From the NCBI RefSeq assembly GCF_031180885.1, contig NZ_JAPSLK010000001.1:599158-663157 (forward strand): DNA of 64,000 bases, in the 5' to 3' direction. The notes under the pieces were generated by a model that saw only the letters and a list, made by a program, of their open reading frames with translations, had not been told where the DNA came from and ran no database searches. Position numbers and translations under genes: made by a program. Of this stretch, positions 17,901 to 25,734 are shown piece after piece (position 1 is the stretch's first letter; the number at the start of each line of letters is the position of its first letter). The stretch comes from Saccharothrix sp. Its GTDB lineage: Bacteria; Actinomycetota; Actinomycetes; Mycobacteriales; Pseudonocardiaceae.

Positions 17901-18533
17901 ATGGAGCCCTGGCCCTACCGCCACCTGGCGTTGCGCACACCCCGCCTCGAACTGCGCCCCGACGACGACGAAGGCCTGCTCGAACTGGTCGACGTGGTCC
18001 TCGACGGCATCCACCCGCCCGACGAGATGCCGTTCGGCGTGGAGTGGACCGACGCACCGCGCGACCGCCTCGGGTTCAACGTCGTGCAGTACCACTGGAT
18101 GGTGCGGTCCGAGCAGTGCCCGGGCCGCTGGGCGGTCAACTTCCTGGCGCGGCTCGACGGTCGGGTGATCGGCGAGCAGACCCTGGTCGGGCACGACTTC
18201 GCGATCACCGGCGAGGTGTCCACCGGCTCGTACCTGGGCCGCCGCCACCAGGGACAAGGGCTCGGGACGGAGATGCGGGCCGCCGTACTCATGTTCGCGT
18301 TCGACCACCTGAACGCCCGCACGGCCAGGTCCAGCGCTTTCGTGGACAACCCGGCGTCACTGGGCGTCAGCCGCAAGCTCGGCTACCGCCCCGACGGGAC
18401 CCTCGTGCAGGTCCGCCGAGGTGCCCGCGCCGAGCAGACCCGGCTCCTCCTGGACCGCGCGGACTTCCGCCGCCCCGACTGGGACCTGGCGGTGACCGGG
18501 GTCACAGACGCCCTGTGGTTGCTCACGGGCTGA
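17901..18533 (+). CDS. GNAT-family N-acetyltransferase
   Basis: 210 residues, ATG 17901. The acetyl-CoA-binding motif A is visible as 'TGSYLGRRHQGQGLGTEMRAA', the classic R-x-x-G-x-G/A loop, with 'HLNARTARSSAFVDNPASLG' (motif B: N-x-x-S) and 'LGYRPDGT' typical of the RimJ/RimL-like branch that acetylates protein N-termini or small amines. 'LRTPRLELRPDDDEGLLEL' is the usual beginning of such proteins. Monocistronic, divergent from the quinone reductase. Substrate not predictable. Confidence 0.85.
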   Translation: MEPWPYRHLALRTPRLELRPDDDEGLLELVDVVLDGIHPPDEMPFGVEWTDAPRDRLGFNVVQYHWMVRSEQCPGRWAVNFLARLDGRVIGEQTLVGHDFAITGEVSTGSYLGRRHQGQGLGTEMRAAVLMFAFDHLNARTARSSAFVDNPASLGVSRKLGYRPDGTLVQVRRGARAEQTRLLLDRADFRRPDWDLAVTGVTDALWLLTG

Positions 18534-18613
18534 GAACCCGCCGAGTGAGGGATTGATTTCGGCACGTCACCGGGCGAGGGTTCGCCCAATCCGAGTGAAG
18601 GGGAAACTCGCTC

Positions 18614-20155
18614 ATGCCAGGTAGAACCCGGATGCGCCGCGCGGCTATCGCCGCGGCGTCCGCGTCCCTCGTCTTCGTGGCCGCCCCGGCCGTCGACGCG
18701 GCACCCTCGACGTCGGCCCTGGACGGTCCCGCCCTCGCCCAGAAGCTCACCAAGAACGTGACGCTGGAAGGGGTCAACCGCCACCTGATCGCCTTCCAGC
18801 GCATCGCCGACCGCAACGGCGGCAACCGCGCGGCGGGCACCACCGGCTACGACGCCAGCGTCGAGTACGTCGCGGGCAAGCTGCGCGGCGCGGGCTTCGA
18901 CGTCACCACGCCGGAGTTCACCTACCAGGTGCAGGTGACGGACGCGGCGATCGCCAAGGCGGGCGCCAACACCTACGAGAACATCCCGCTGACGTTCTCC
19001 CCGCAGACCCCGGTCGGCGGGCTCACCGGTCCGCTGCGGGTCGTCCCCGAGGACGGCTCGACGGGCTGCGAGGCGACGGACTTCGCGGGCCAGGACTTCA
19101 CCGGCGGCATCGCGCTGATCCGCCGCGGCGGCTGCACGTTCGACATCAAGCACCGCAACGCCGCCGCCGCGGGTGCGGTCGCGGTGATCATCTCCAACAA
19201 CGTCGACGGCAGGCTGTCCGGCGTGACCCTGGGCTCGCCGGGCGTCGTCCCGACCGGCGGCGTGTCGAAGGCCGACGGCACCGCGCTGGTCGCGTTCGCC
19301 GGGCAGCCGGTGACGGTGGACCTGCGCTACCACTCCGAGGACCGCGTCTCCCGCAACGTGATCGCGCAGACCAAGACGGGTCGCACCGACAACGTCGTGT
19401 TCGCCGGCGCCCACCTGGACAGCGTCGCGGCGGGTCCGGGCATCAACGACAACGGCACCGGCTCGGCGGGCCTGCTGGAGACCGCGCTGAAGCTGGGCGG
19501 TTCCCCGAAGGTGAAGAACGCGGTGCGCTTCGGCTGGTGGGGTGCCGAGGAGCTGGGCCTGCTCGGCTCGACCGCGTACGTGAAGTCGCTGACGTTCGAG
19601 CAGCAGCTGGACATCGCGCTGTACCTGAACTTCGACATGATCGGTTCCCCGAACGCGGGCTACTTCGTCTACGACGGCGACAACTCCGACGGCGTCGGTG
19701 CCGGCCCCGGCCCGTACGGCTCGGCGCAGATCGAGAAGGCGTTCGTGGACTACCTGACCGTGGAGAAGCAGATCCAGGTCGAGGGCACGGACTTCACGGG
19801 CCGTTCGGACTACGGCGAGTTCATCCGCCAGGGCATCCCCGCGGGCGGCCTGTTCACCGGTGCCGAGGTCCTGAAGACCGAGGCCCAGGTGGCGAAGTGG
19901 GGCGGCAAGGCGGGCGTCGCGTACGACCCGAACTACCACCAGGTCGGCGACACCCTCGGCAACGTCGACCGAGTCGCCCTGGACCGCAACTCCGACGCGT
20001 TGGCCTGGGTGACCGCGGTGTACGCGATCAGCACGGAAGACGTGAACGGCGTGCCGTCCCGCGCCACCCGCGCCACCGTCCGAGCCGAAGCGGCCCGCAC
20101 CCCGTCCCTCGACGAACACCACGAGGAACACCACACGCACGACGCGACCGAGTGA
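18614..20155 (+). CDS. secreted M28 zinc aminopeptidase with PA domain
   Basis: 513 residues. Signal peptide: basic MPGRTRMRR, hydrophobic core to residue ~27, and Ala-x-Ala-type cleavage near 'VDAAPS'. A protease-associated domain (about 135-235, including 'GGIALIRRGGCTFDIKHRNAAAAG') precedes the M28 catalytic domain. Zinc ligands are recognisable: H267 ('FAGAHLDSV'), bridging D279 ('GINDNGTGS'), catalytic EE at 312-313 ('GAEELGLLG'), D341 ('NFDMIGS') and His in 'NYHQVGDT'. This matches the Streptomyces griseus aminopeptidase type, which removes N-terminal residues outside the cell. GGGGAAA lies before the ATG. The His/Glu-rich C-terminal tail (EHHEEHHTHD) may bind metal. Confidence 0.92.
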   Translation: MPGRTRMRRAAIAAASASLVFVAAPAVDAAPSTSALDGPALAQKLTKNVTLEGVNRHLIAFQRIADRNGGNRAAGTTGYDASVEYVAGKLRGAGFDVTTPEFTYQVQVTDAAIAKAGANTYENIPLTFSPQTPVGGLTGPLRVVPEDGSTGCEATDFAGQDFTGGIALIRRGGCTFDIKHRNAAAAGAVAVIISNNVDGRLSGVTLGSPGVVPTGGVSKADGTALVAFAGQPVTVDLRYHSEDRVSRNVIAQTKTGRTDNVVFAGAHLDSVAAGPGINDNGTGSAGLLETALKLGGSPKVKNAVRFGWWGAEELGLLGSTAYVKSLTFEQQLDIALYLNFDMIGSPNAGYFVYDGDNSDGVGAGPGPYGSAQIEKAFVDYLTVEKQIQVEGTDFTGRSDYGEFIRQGIPAGGLFTGAEVLKTEAQVAKWGGKAGVAYDPNYHQVGDTLGNVDRVALDRNSDALAWVTAVYAISTEDVNGVPSRATRATVRAEAARTPSLDEHHEEHHTHDATE

Positions 20156-20166
20156 CCGACTAGCTG

Positions 20167-20838
20167 TTACCGGACGGGCCGAACCCTCAAGGGAGCGTTC
20201 GGCCCGTCCCACATCATCCACGTCAACTCCCGGGCCTCCGGGGACCACATGGAGTCGATGTACCCCCAGTACCCTTCAAGCCCTCTGAGCACGGCATCGG
20301 GATGCGGCGCACCATCCACCGGCTCCCCGTCCCAATCAACCCACGACAGAACGTCGAGCAACACCCTGATTCCGACGTTCCGCGCCTGTTCGACCTGGGT
20401 GGTCACCGCCATCAGGTAAGGCAGGGCCGGCGCCAACACCGCGTACACGACCCGAGACCGCTGATCCGCCACGGCGCCCACCACCCGGTCGTAGGCCCCT
20501 TCCTCTCCTCCAGCCAACGCCCGCAACGCCCCCGGCACGTCATGCCCCCGCCAGTTGACGGCATCCACAGCGGCCCAGAAGACGCCGGTCATCTCCCCAT
20601 CCCGCACCCACCGCCGCCGAATGGCCTCCCGCGCAAGCGCCTTCTCCAGCCACTCGAGAAACGCGGGCAACCGCGCGTCAACGCTGAAGCAGTCCCGCTC
20701 GGTGCCGGCCACATCGGCTTGGAGGTGCGGCCAAAGGATGCGGAACGCGTTGTAGTGCGCCTGCCCTTCACGCTGATCGGGGTGGTCGCGCAGGTACCCG
20801 TCGAGGAAGTCGAGGTATCGGCCCATCAACTCGTCCAC
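20167..20838 (-). CDS. hypothetical protein next to the AICE left end
   Basis: About 223 residues if started at GTG 20838 (VDELMGRYL); ATG 20826 is equally possible. The frame continues through the attachment repeat, but that part is not credible coding. A mostly helical soluble protein: 'YLDFLDGYLRDHPDQREGQ', 'FRILWPHLQADVAGTERDCF', 'LPAFLEWLEKALAREAIRRR', 'GVFWAAVDAVNW', 'LTWMMWDGPNAPLRVRPVR'. I do not recognise a family. Its start lies only ~136 bp from attL, so in the uninterrupted chromosome it sat just beyond the 3' end of tRNA-Ser. Integration may have replaced or separated its promoter. Confidence 0.6.
   Translation of the reverse strand: MDELMGRYLDFLDGYLRDHPDQREGQAHYNAFRILWPHLQADVAGTERDCFSVDARLPAFLEWLEKALAREAIRRRWVRDGEMTGVFWAAVDAVNWRGHDVPGALRALAGGEEGAYDRVVGAVADQRSRVVYAVLAPALPYLMAVTTQVEQARNVGIRVLLDVLSWVDWDGEPVDGAPHPDAVLRGLEGYWGYIDSMWSPEARELTWMMWDGPNAPLRVRPVR
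20172..20209. terminator. hairpin between convergent genes, inside a coding 3' end
   Basis: Perfect 13-bp arms (20172-20184 with 20197-20209) and a 12-nt loop. It lies 17 bp past the aminopeptidase stop and encodes the last residues of the minus-strand gene ending at 20167. Strong GC stem, no clear U-run. Confidence 0.6.
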
Positions 20839-20973
20839 GAGCCCCCCGACAACTCCGCGGCGAACCGCCCCAACCCCTCCTCCGACGCCCGCGGGTGTCA
20901 CGTCCACCGCCAGACGCGGACAGGGGCGGCGCGCCGTGGTGGCGCGCCGCCCCTGTCCGTGCTGGTGGAACCA

Positions 20974-21029
20974 GCGGAAGCGGAGGGATTTGAACCCCCG
21001 GACGGTTGCCCGTCTCCCGCTTTCAAGGC
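20974..21029 (+). repeat. attL: remnant copy of the tRNA-Ser 3' end
   Basis: 56 bases identical to 31830-31885, starting GCGGAAGCGG and ending TTTCAAGGC. It covers the T arm, variable arm and anticodon-arm 3' side of the tRNA but not its 5' half, so it cannot encode a tRNA. Similarity stops abruptly on both sides, marking the distal end of the element. Confidence 0.93.
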
Positions 21030-21121
21030 CGGCTTCCATCGTCCCGGGTCGTCCGTAGCCGACCGTTTCCGCAGCTTACGTGCCCACGGTCGTTCGCCGT
21101 AGTTCATGTCCGTCCGGGCTC

Positions 21122-21142
21122 GTTGCTACACGAGTAGCTACA
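21122..21142 (+). repeat. paired GTTGCTACA-like repeat, left end (candidate integrase arm sites)
   Basis: GTTGCTACA at 21122-21130 and GTAGCTACA at 21134-21142, start-to-start 12 bp. The same pair with the same 12-bp spacing occurs at the right end (31760-31780). Paired sites inside both element ends fit arm-type binding sites for the integrase. Confidence 0.5.
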
Positions 21143-21398
21143 CCCCGTCTGGGCGTGCAGTGCAGCACTGGCACGGCATGTACCCACCGCGATTGATCAA
21201 CATGCGGTCTCTCGCCTGTGCGTAGGCTGTTCGCGTAGCGATGCGATCGGCGAGCTTCCGGCCTGCTTCAGGATGATGGACCCTGCTCTTCCCATGTTGG
21301 AGCGGTGCCGCGTTCGCCACCTCGGCGTAAGCCCGCTGCGCTGAATCTCTCGCCACGGCCGCCTCGACCAACGCTGCCAAGTCCTCTGCTTCAGACAT
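21138..21398 (-). CDS. small hypothetical AICE protein
   Basis: 86 residues from ATG 21398. The N-terminal half is helical and Ala-rich (SEAEDLAALVEAAVARDSAQ), the middle is basic with 'HGKSRVHHPEAGRKLADRIATR', and the end has a cysteine cluster 'GGYMPCQCCTARP' (C-x-C-C) that could bind metal. The stop codon lies within the left arm-site repeats. I do not recognise a family. It is the element's outermost gene at this end and transcribed toward attL. Confidence 0.5.
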   Translation of the reverse strand: MSEAEDLAALVEAAVARDSAQRAYAEVANAAPLQHGKSRVHHPEAGRKLADRIATRTAYAQARDRMLINRGGYMPCQCCTARPDGV

Positions 21399-21548
21399 CT
21401 GCCTTCCTCTACCTCAGTCCGGCCAGCTCCAGCGGCTGGGCACTGAGATCAAGTGGAACAAATGGCAAACAGGCCGCCCCCTGAGGCGAGTGTCGGAGCC
21501 GCTGGCCGCTGGCGCGAAGCGTCGGCGGGCGTCGATCGCCGTGCCCAG

Positions 21549-21645
21549 CGCTGTCAGGCCGTGTGACCGCGCGATCGTGCCGGGCGTGGACGCTGGAAGT
21601 GTTGAAGAGGCCGGCACGATCGCGCGGTCACACGGCCTGACAGCG
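21549..21645. repeat. 35-bp perfect inverted repeat, 27-nt loop
   Basis: Arms 21549-21583 and 21611-21645 are exact reverse complements (outer ends CGCTGTCAGG / CCTGACAGCG). The 27-nt loop is 21584-21610. A perfect 35-bp arm in non-coding DNA is much longer than a usual terminator and has no U-run. In a rolling-circle element it may be a single-strand initiation site or a transfer signal. Confidence 0.85.
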
Positions 21646-21668
21646 TGGCGGCGCGCCGCCGGCTCGGC

Positions 21669-21761
21669 CACGTGCACCGACTCCGCGCGCGGCCGACGGG
21701 CAGAGCGAAGCGGGAGCCCGGCGTGCCGCGATGCGGGGAGTCGGTGCAACGTGCGTTGCAC
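21669..21761. repeat. secondary inverted repeats beside the 35-bp palindrome
   Basis: 21669-21684 (CACGTGCACCGACTCC) pairs with 21737-21753 except for one extra A. The right arm also contains a nested 7-bp palindrome, GTGCAAC (21744-21750) with GTTGCAC (21755-21761). Together with the 35-bp repeat this makes a compact multi-hairpin region of about 210 bp. Confidence 0.65.
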
Positions 21762-21925
21762 CCGGCCGCGCCGCCGCAGGCGGCGCGCCTTGATCCCATA
21801 GAGCGAAGTTCGGCAAGACCGAGAAACATGTACGTGGCAGAAGACGATGCGTTGACTAGCGTGGTGATCGGGCTGGTCGGTGGTCGACACACGAGCTTGC
21901 GCGGTAGCCCAGGGAGGGAGGGGTC

Positions 21926-23035
21926 ATGCAAGATCTGCCAGATGATCTAAGTCGGTTTGATCATGACCTGGTGCTCGTGCTTTCGAAAGACCGACGAAAG
22001 CTGTCACTTAAAGAAGCAGTAGACATAATCCGACTTGAATCCGGCGAACAGGTCAACCTGGAGACAGTGATAGCGGAAGGGCGGAATCCGCTGGAATGGA
22101 TCCAGCCGAAAGCCCTGTGGAAGTTTGACCACGCGACCCGTCGTGGCGTCCACTATGCGGTTATCCCCGACGAGCATGGCAGCTTTGTATTGTCGGCTTG
22201 GAGTACTGAGCACCGTGGCGTCTTTCACTTGGCAGCTACTGTCCCTGTTACTGATCCGCGATGGAAGAAAGTTGAGCGGTGGATTGGGCGGGCCACGCCA
22301 AACCTTGTTCCCTGCTTCCTGAATCACGCAGATTTCGCCGACATCGGAGCTGCGCTTGCCAACCTGGGTGAGGCTGAGGTGAGTCGGCTAACTGCGCGCA
22401 GTCTGCTAGACCAATCATCTACAACTCGTGGCTGGAAGAGTCGTTCGGATAGCTTGCGGCCAACGCCGATAGACGCCATCGGCGAGGCGGAGGCCAACCA
22501 TACTTCCGTTAGAACCATGACTATCAGGGTAGGTGACATTCTTAACGTTCACCTCCGCAGGTTGGCTGGTGCAACCTTCTACTCGGGGCGCTTCGAAGTA
22601 TTCGAAGCAGAGGTCTTGACACGCCTCGCTGCCGCAGTGGCGTCTCGTCGTAACCTAATGGGCAACCGGCAGCGAAGGATTGGCGCGCCAATGGGTGCCC
22701 CGATCTCGATCAAGCTTCCGGGTCCGTTCCTCGGCGCAGAAATCGACACCGGTGAAGTCCTCTCCACGTTGGAGGAATTTAGTCAGACCAGCATTGCTGT
22801 CCTTCATCGCAATCCGTACCTCCATGTCGTAGTGACTGATTACTCCGATGGATCGAATTTCGATGTGTTTGTCACAGACCCTGAAACTATCGAGATCTAT
22901 CCCGGATATCGCGCTAGCTTGGGGTCCCTTACGAGATTGAGTCAGCGCTTGGGGGAGAGGTTCCTCGCGACAGACATTCGTGAGGCAGCGGACGAGCCCG
23001 TGGTCAACCTCAGCGATCTTGTGGCGAGCAGGTAG
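21926..23035 (+). CDS. unknown AICE cargo protein A (low G+C)
   Basis: 369 residues from ATG 21926, preceded by a very strong GGGAGGGAGGGG. Many A/T third positions set it apart from the chromosome, indicating recent acquisition. No known motif is recognised. Visible parts: an acidic N-terminal region with 'VLSKDRRKLSLKEAVDII'; a central beta-rich region; 'DILNVHLRRLAGATFYSGRFEVFEAEVL' near 210-240; a basic 'RRNLMGNRQRRIG' loop; and a C-terminal beta/alpha segment 'NPYLHVVVTDYSDGSNFDV'. It ends three bases before the next ORF, so A and B form an operon. No signal peptide or membrane segment. Possibly the sensor or effector partner of the putative nuclease B; this is inference from context. 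Confidence 0.7.
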   Translation: MQDLPDDLSRFDHDLVLVLSKDRRKLSLKEAVDIIRLESGEQVNLETVIAEGRNPLEWIQPKALWKFDHATRRGVHYAVIPDEHGSFVLSAWSTEHRGVFHLAATVPVTDPRWKKVERWIGRATPNLVPCFLNHADFADIGAALANLGEAEVSRLTARSLLDQSSTTRGWKSRSDSLRPTPIDAIGEAEANHTSVRTMTIRVGDILNVHLRRLAGATFYSGRFEVFEAEVLTRLAAAVASRRNLMGNRQRRIGAPMGAPISIKLPGPFLGAEIDTGEVLSTLEEFSQTSIAVLHRNPYLHVVVTDYSDGSNFDVFVTDPETIEIYPGYRASLGSLTRLSQRLGERFLATDIREAADEPVVNLSDLVASR

Positions 23036-23038
23036 AAC

Positions 23039-24049
23039 ATGGCTGACGAGATGGCACCATCTTCCCGAGAGCGAAGACTTCTCGAGACCTACTCCACATA
23101 TGATGAGCACGTCGATGTGATATCGGCCTTCGAGTGGATGTTCACCCAAGTGAAAGATCTTGCCGCTACCGTGCGCCATTTTGAACGGTTCCCGAAGATC
23201 GCCATAGGACGCAAGGTTGAATTGACGCCAGACTTCACCGTTCTCTTTTCTGATGGTAGTGCGATTGTTGGAGAAATTGCAAAAATTGCCGTCCACGAAA
23301 ATAGCGTCGATAAATTATGTAGACAGCTTGGCAATTACGACGCGCTCACCTCTGTTCCTGTGGCCCGAGGCGAGTTGGCGAAGGTTGAACAGGTCGACGT
23401 ACTTCAGCTTGTGAACGTTCGTGTCGGATACGCCGCAGTGCAGCGGATTATTGTAGACCGGTATACAAATGCGGCGCATCCATATAAGCCGTCCCGTGCG
23501 CCGACCATCGTTCAGTACGCACGAGATAGGGAGGTCTACACCTTCCAGCGCATCCTGCATCCGGATAACGGTGACGTGGTCCGGGGCGAGCGGACGCCGA
23601 ACATAGGTGACTACCTTGATCAAGGCTTGAACATTAAGGCCGCCCACTTCGTGAAAATCAAAGCGGAAAGAGCCTTGATAAACGATCAGGTCGATCCGCT
23701 TTATATGGCAACGCACCTGTGGGCGAAGACTTGGCCCAGTATGTATGGAGTTGGGTCAACAGACATCGTGATAAAGCCGGCAGAGACCGCTGATGTGCTG
23801 CGTAGGCAGCACGGTGTCGGACGTGCGCTCGATGTCAAAAACGCATTGGAGTTACTGGAAGCTGCGGGGCTTGCGGCCAAAGAGGACGCTGGCTCCTGGC
23901 GTATTTCGAGGAAATTGCTTGGGCGAAGTGGTGATCGGGAAGTGCATTCGATCATCGCCCGAAGGGCGTGTGCGCCGAAAGCCCCAAAGAGTGTTGTTTC
24001 GCAGAAGAGGCTAACTGTCTCCGAGGTTGAGCAGGGAACTCTTTTTTGA
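23039..24049 (+). CDS. unknown AICE cargo protein B, possible PD-(D/E)XK nuclease
   Basis: 336 residues, ATG 23039, low G+C like its partner. Residues 55-100 read 'GRKVELTPDFTVLFSDG' then 'AIVGEIAKI' then 'DKLCRQLGNYDAL'. The acidic D65, beta-hairpin, E79/K82 and a following Gln-Leu-x-x-Tyr helix resemble a PD-(D/E)XK core, although E-x-x-K differs from canonical E-x-K. Residues ~255-310 ('VKNALELLEAAGLAAKEDAGSWRIS') look like a winged helix. The protein ends EQGTLF, similar to the QxxLF sliding-clamp-binding peptide. A DNA-targeting defence or element-maintenance role is an inference. I could not match it to a named family. Confidence 0.65.
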   Translation: MADEMAPSSRERRLLETYSTYDEHVDVISAFEWMFTQVKDLAATVRHFERFPKIAIGRKVELTPDFTVLFSDGSAIVGEIAKIAVHENSVDKLCRQLGNYDALTSVPVARGELAKVEQVDVLQLVNVRVGYAAVQRIIVDRYTNAAHPYKPSRAPTIVQYARDREVYTFQRILHPDNGDVVRGERTPNIGDYLDQGLNIKAAHFVKIKAERALINDQVDPLYMATHLWAKTWPSMYGVGSTDIVIKPAETADVLRRQHGVGRALDVKNALELLEAAGLAAKEDAGSWRISRKLLGRSGDREVHSIIARRACAPKAPKSVVSQKRLTVSEVEQGTLF

Positions 24050-24064
24050 GCGGCTAACACGCCT

Positions 24065-24769
24065 CTATATGGCGCGAAGGACATTCGCCATGTTCGTCAC
24101 GACTACATCAGAGCCTGCCGTTGTAAGCGACGATACCTTGCTTGTCTTGTTGGCATAACCGATTGTGTGTGTCTGGGCAGCTTGGGCGGCTTCGATGTCG
24201 GTGACCGAGTCGCCGATAAGCGTGCACTTCCAGGGTGGAGACTTAAGTATCGTTGCGGCCTGCCGGACGAGGTACGGGTTCGGCTTCAACAGTTCGAAGT
24301 CGGATTGCGTGCGAGCCGATACCGTAAGTACGAGCGGCATGAGGTCGTGGCGGTGGAGGTAGGTGTTCACGGCTGCGCGTGAGTTGTTGCTGACTATCGC
24401 TAGCCTGCGGCCGGTCGCGTGCCAGGCTTTGATCAAGTCGTGTGCGCCTGGGGTGGGTGGCGCGGTGGCGGCTGCTTCCACCTCATGGGCTTGTAGGGCG
24501 GACTCGATGTAGCGAGCGTCCTTGCTGCTGAGGGTGGCGGCGTAGGTGAGGATTTCGAACGGGTCTTCGGTCTTCTCGACCTCGGCGGGCAGCTCTCGGT
24601 GGCCACCCCCAGCGAGTACTTCGCGCAGTTGGTCGGCGACATGCTGGGCGGGAAGGTTGGCGAAGATCGCGCAGACCGGGCCGTCAAAGTCAAGCAATAG
24701 CGCGTCTGTGGTCGCCAGGATGTGGTGCAGAACCTCGGGGTCGTCCAGAGGCACATGGTCGGTGGTCAC
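24065..24769 (-). CDS. HAD-superfamily hydrolase (phosphatase-like)
   Basis: 234 residues from GTG 24769, which overlaps the GntR stop as GTGA; an ATG at 24799 is possible but would overlap by 34 bases. Motifs: I 'LLLDFDGPVCA' (DxDG, nucleophile Asp), II 'AIVSNNS', III 'LLKPNPYL' (Lys), IV 'IGDSVTDIEAAQAAQ'. A helical cap lies between I and II. This is the Gph/phosphoglycolate-phosphatase-like subclass, acting on small phosphorylated metabolites. Coupling to a GntR regulator is a recurring pair in actinobacterial integrative elements as far as I recall. Its stop is 15 bp from the convergent cargo operon. Confidence 0.85.
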   Translation of the reverse strand: MTTDHVPLDDPEVLHHILATTDALLLDFDGPVCAIFANLPAQHVADQLREVLAGGGHRELPAEVEKTEDPFEILTYAATLSSKDARYIESALQAHEVEAAATAPPTPGAHDLIKAWHATGRRLAIVSNNSRAAVNTYLHRHDLMPLVLTVSARTQSDFELLKPNPYLVRQAATILKSPPWKCTLIGDSVTDIEAAQAAQTHTIGYANKTSKVSSLTTAGSDVVVTNMANVLRAI

Positions 24770-25608
24770 CGCTTGTACTCCGTTGCGATGGTGTTCCACA
24801 GGCTGTCGAACCAGGTTCGGGCCTGCTCGACGTACTGACTGCCGGTGCTGGTGTCATCGTCGTTGGCGCTGTGGTGGAAGAGGATCGCGTCCTTGCCCAT
24901 GAGGTCGTAGATCGCCTGGGTCTGTCCTCCGAGAGAGAGGACGTGTTCGCGGACGGGGTAGAAGCCGAAGAAGGCTTCGTCGTTGTTGATCAGGTAGAGC
25001 TTGAACAGCGGTGCGGCGGGGTGCACGCGGACCTCTGCGGTGGCTTCCTTGACCAGGCCCAGTGCGCCTAGCTCGGTGACGTTGTCGACGATTGCCAGGG
25101 TGTGGCGGCGCATGATCTCGGCGGCGCGTTCGCGGAAGGCGGGGCTGTCGGCCTGGTCCTCGACGGTGCAAGGGACGGACCACGGGACAGTGGGGTCGGG
25201 CACGAGGATGCGGACGTGGACGGACTCCGGGGTGAGTCGGCCGATGCGGATCTTGTCCAGGGGTTCCTGGATGACGCCGTGCAGGGTCTCGCCGGAGAAG
25301 CCGGCGAAGTCGATCGTGACGTGGTCCTGCTCGAAGGCTCGTTCGATGTGGGGGCGCAGGCCGACCGGGCGCTCTGTGCGCTCTCGGACGAAGACGCCGC
25401 TGCCCTGTCTGGAGACGATCAACCCTTCGTCGCGCAGTTCGCGTAGGGCGTTCTGCACGGTCATCGGGGCTACGTCGTACTTCTTCGCCAGCTCGGCGCG
25501 GGAGGGCAGCTTGTCGCCGGCCTTGAAGACCTTGGTCAGGATGGCGGCCCTCAGCGCGTTCGCCACCTGCACGTATGGCGGTCGCGGGTCGTTGGGGTCG
25601 AGTGCCAT
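24766..25608 (-). CDS. GntR-family transcriptional regulator
   Basis: 280 residues, ATG 25608. The N-terminal winged helix (about 10-76) has the full GntR signature: 'YVQVANALRAAILTKVFKAG', 'LPSRAELAKKYDVAPMTVQ', 'ALRELRDEGLIVSRQGSGVFV'. The C-terminal region (~90-270) is a long effector domain with mixed beta/alpha segments and 'NNDEAFFGFYPVREH'. In pSAM2 the GntR protein KorSA represses pra and thus element excision and transfer; this gene lies divergent to the pra-like gene with palindromic operators between, supporting the same role. Co-transcribed with the HAD hydrolase. Confidence 0.88.
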   Translation of the reverse strand: MALDPNDPRPPYVQVANALRAAILTKVFKAGDKLPSRAELAKKYDVAPMTVQNALRELRDEGLIVSRQGSGVFVRERTERPVGLRPHIERAFEQDHVTIDFAGFSGETLHGVIQEPLDKIRIGRLTPESVHVRILVPDPTVPWSVPCTVEDQADSPAFRERAAEIMRRHTLAIVDNVTELGALGLVKEATAEVRVHPAAPLFKLYLINNDEAFFGFYPVREHVLSLGGQTQAIYDLMGKDAILFHHSANDDDTSTGSQYVEQARTWFDSLWNTIATEYKR

Positions 25609-25642
25609 GCCGTGTCCTCACGTCGGTAGTAACTGCCTAGCT

Positions 25643-25691
25643 GCGTACAGCTCTGTACGCATCTGTTCGCAGTATGTTCGCGCGCGAACAT
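25643..25691. promoter_or_regulatory. two 18-bp palindromic operators in the GntR-pra intergenic region
   Basis: 25643-25660 is GCGTACAG-CT-CTGTACGC and 25674-25691 is ATGTTCGCGCGCGAACAT; both are perfect palindromes, 13 bp apart. They sit in the divergent control region between the GntR gene and the pra-like operon. The first lies 35 bp upstream of the GntR start codon. The likely ligands are the GntR protein and perhaps a second regulator. Confidence 0.6.
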
Positions 25692-25734
25692 GCAGCCTGT
25701 CTAGCCAGCCTAGGGAGCTAGCTGGCTGTACCGC

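Larger units (their letters stand above)
21399..21925. other. 527-bp hairpin-rich non-coding segment of the AICE
   Basis: No credible coding sequence: the open frames here reflect strong palindromes. It contains the 35-bp perfect inverted repeat (21549-21645) and a second cluster of inverted repeats (21669-21761). The last 20 bases provide the GGGAGGGAGGGG ribosome-binding site for the cargo operon. It could house a single-strand replication origin, a transfer locus or a structured RNA. Confidence 0.55.

Noticed and set aside
20839-21039. N-terminal extension of the gene ending at 20167
   Set aside because: It would run through attL and the tRNA remnant, so it is not ancestral coding sequence.
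21490-21801. Short ORFs in the AICE hairpin region
   Set aside because: They are produced by the 35-bp palindrome on both strands, lack ribosome sites and have no protein-like composition.
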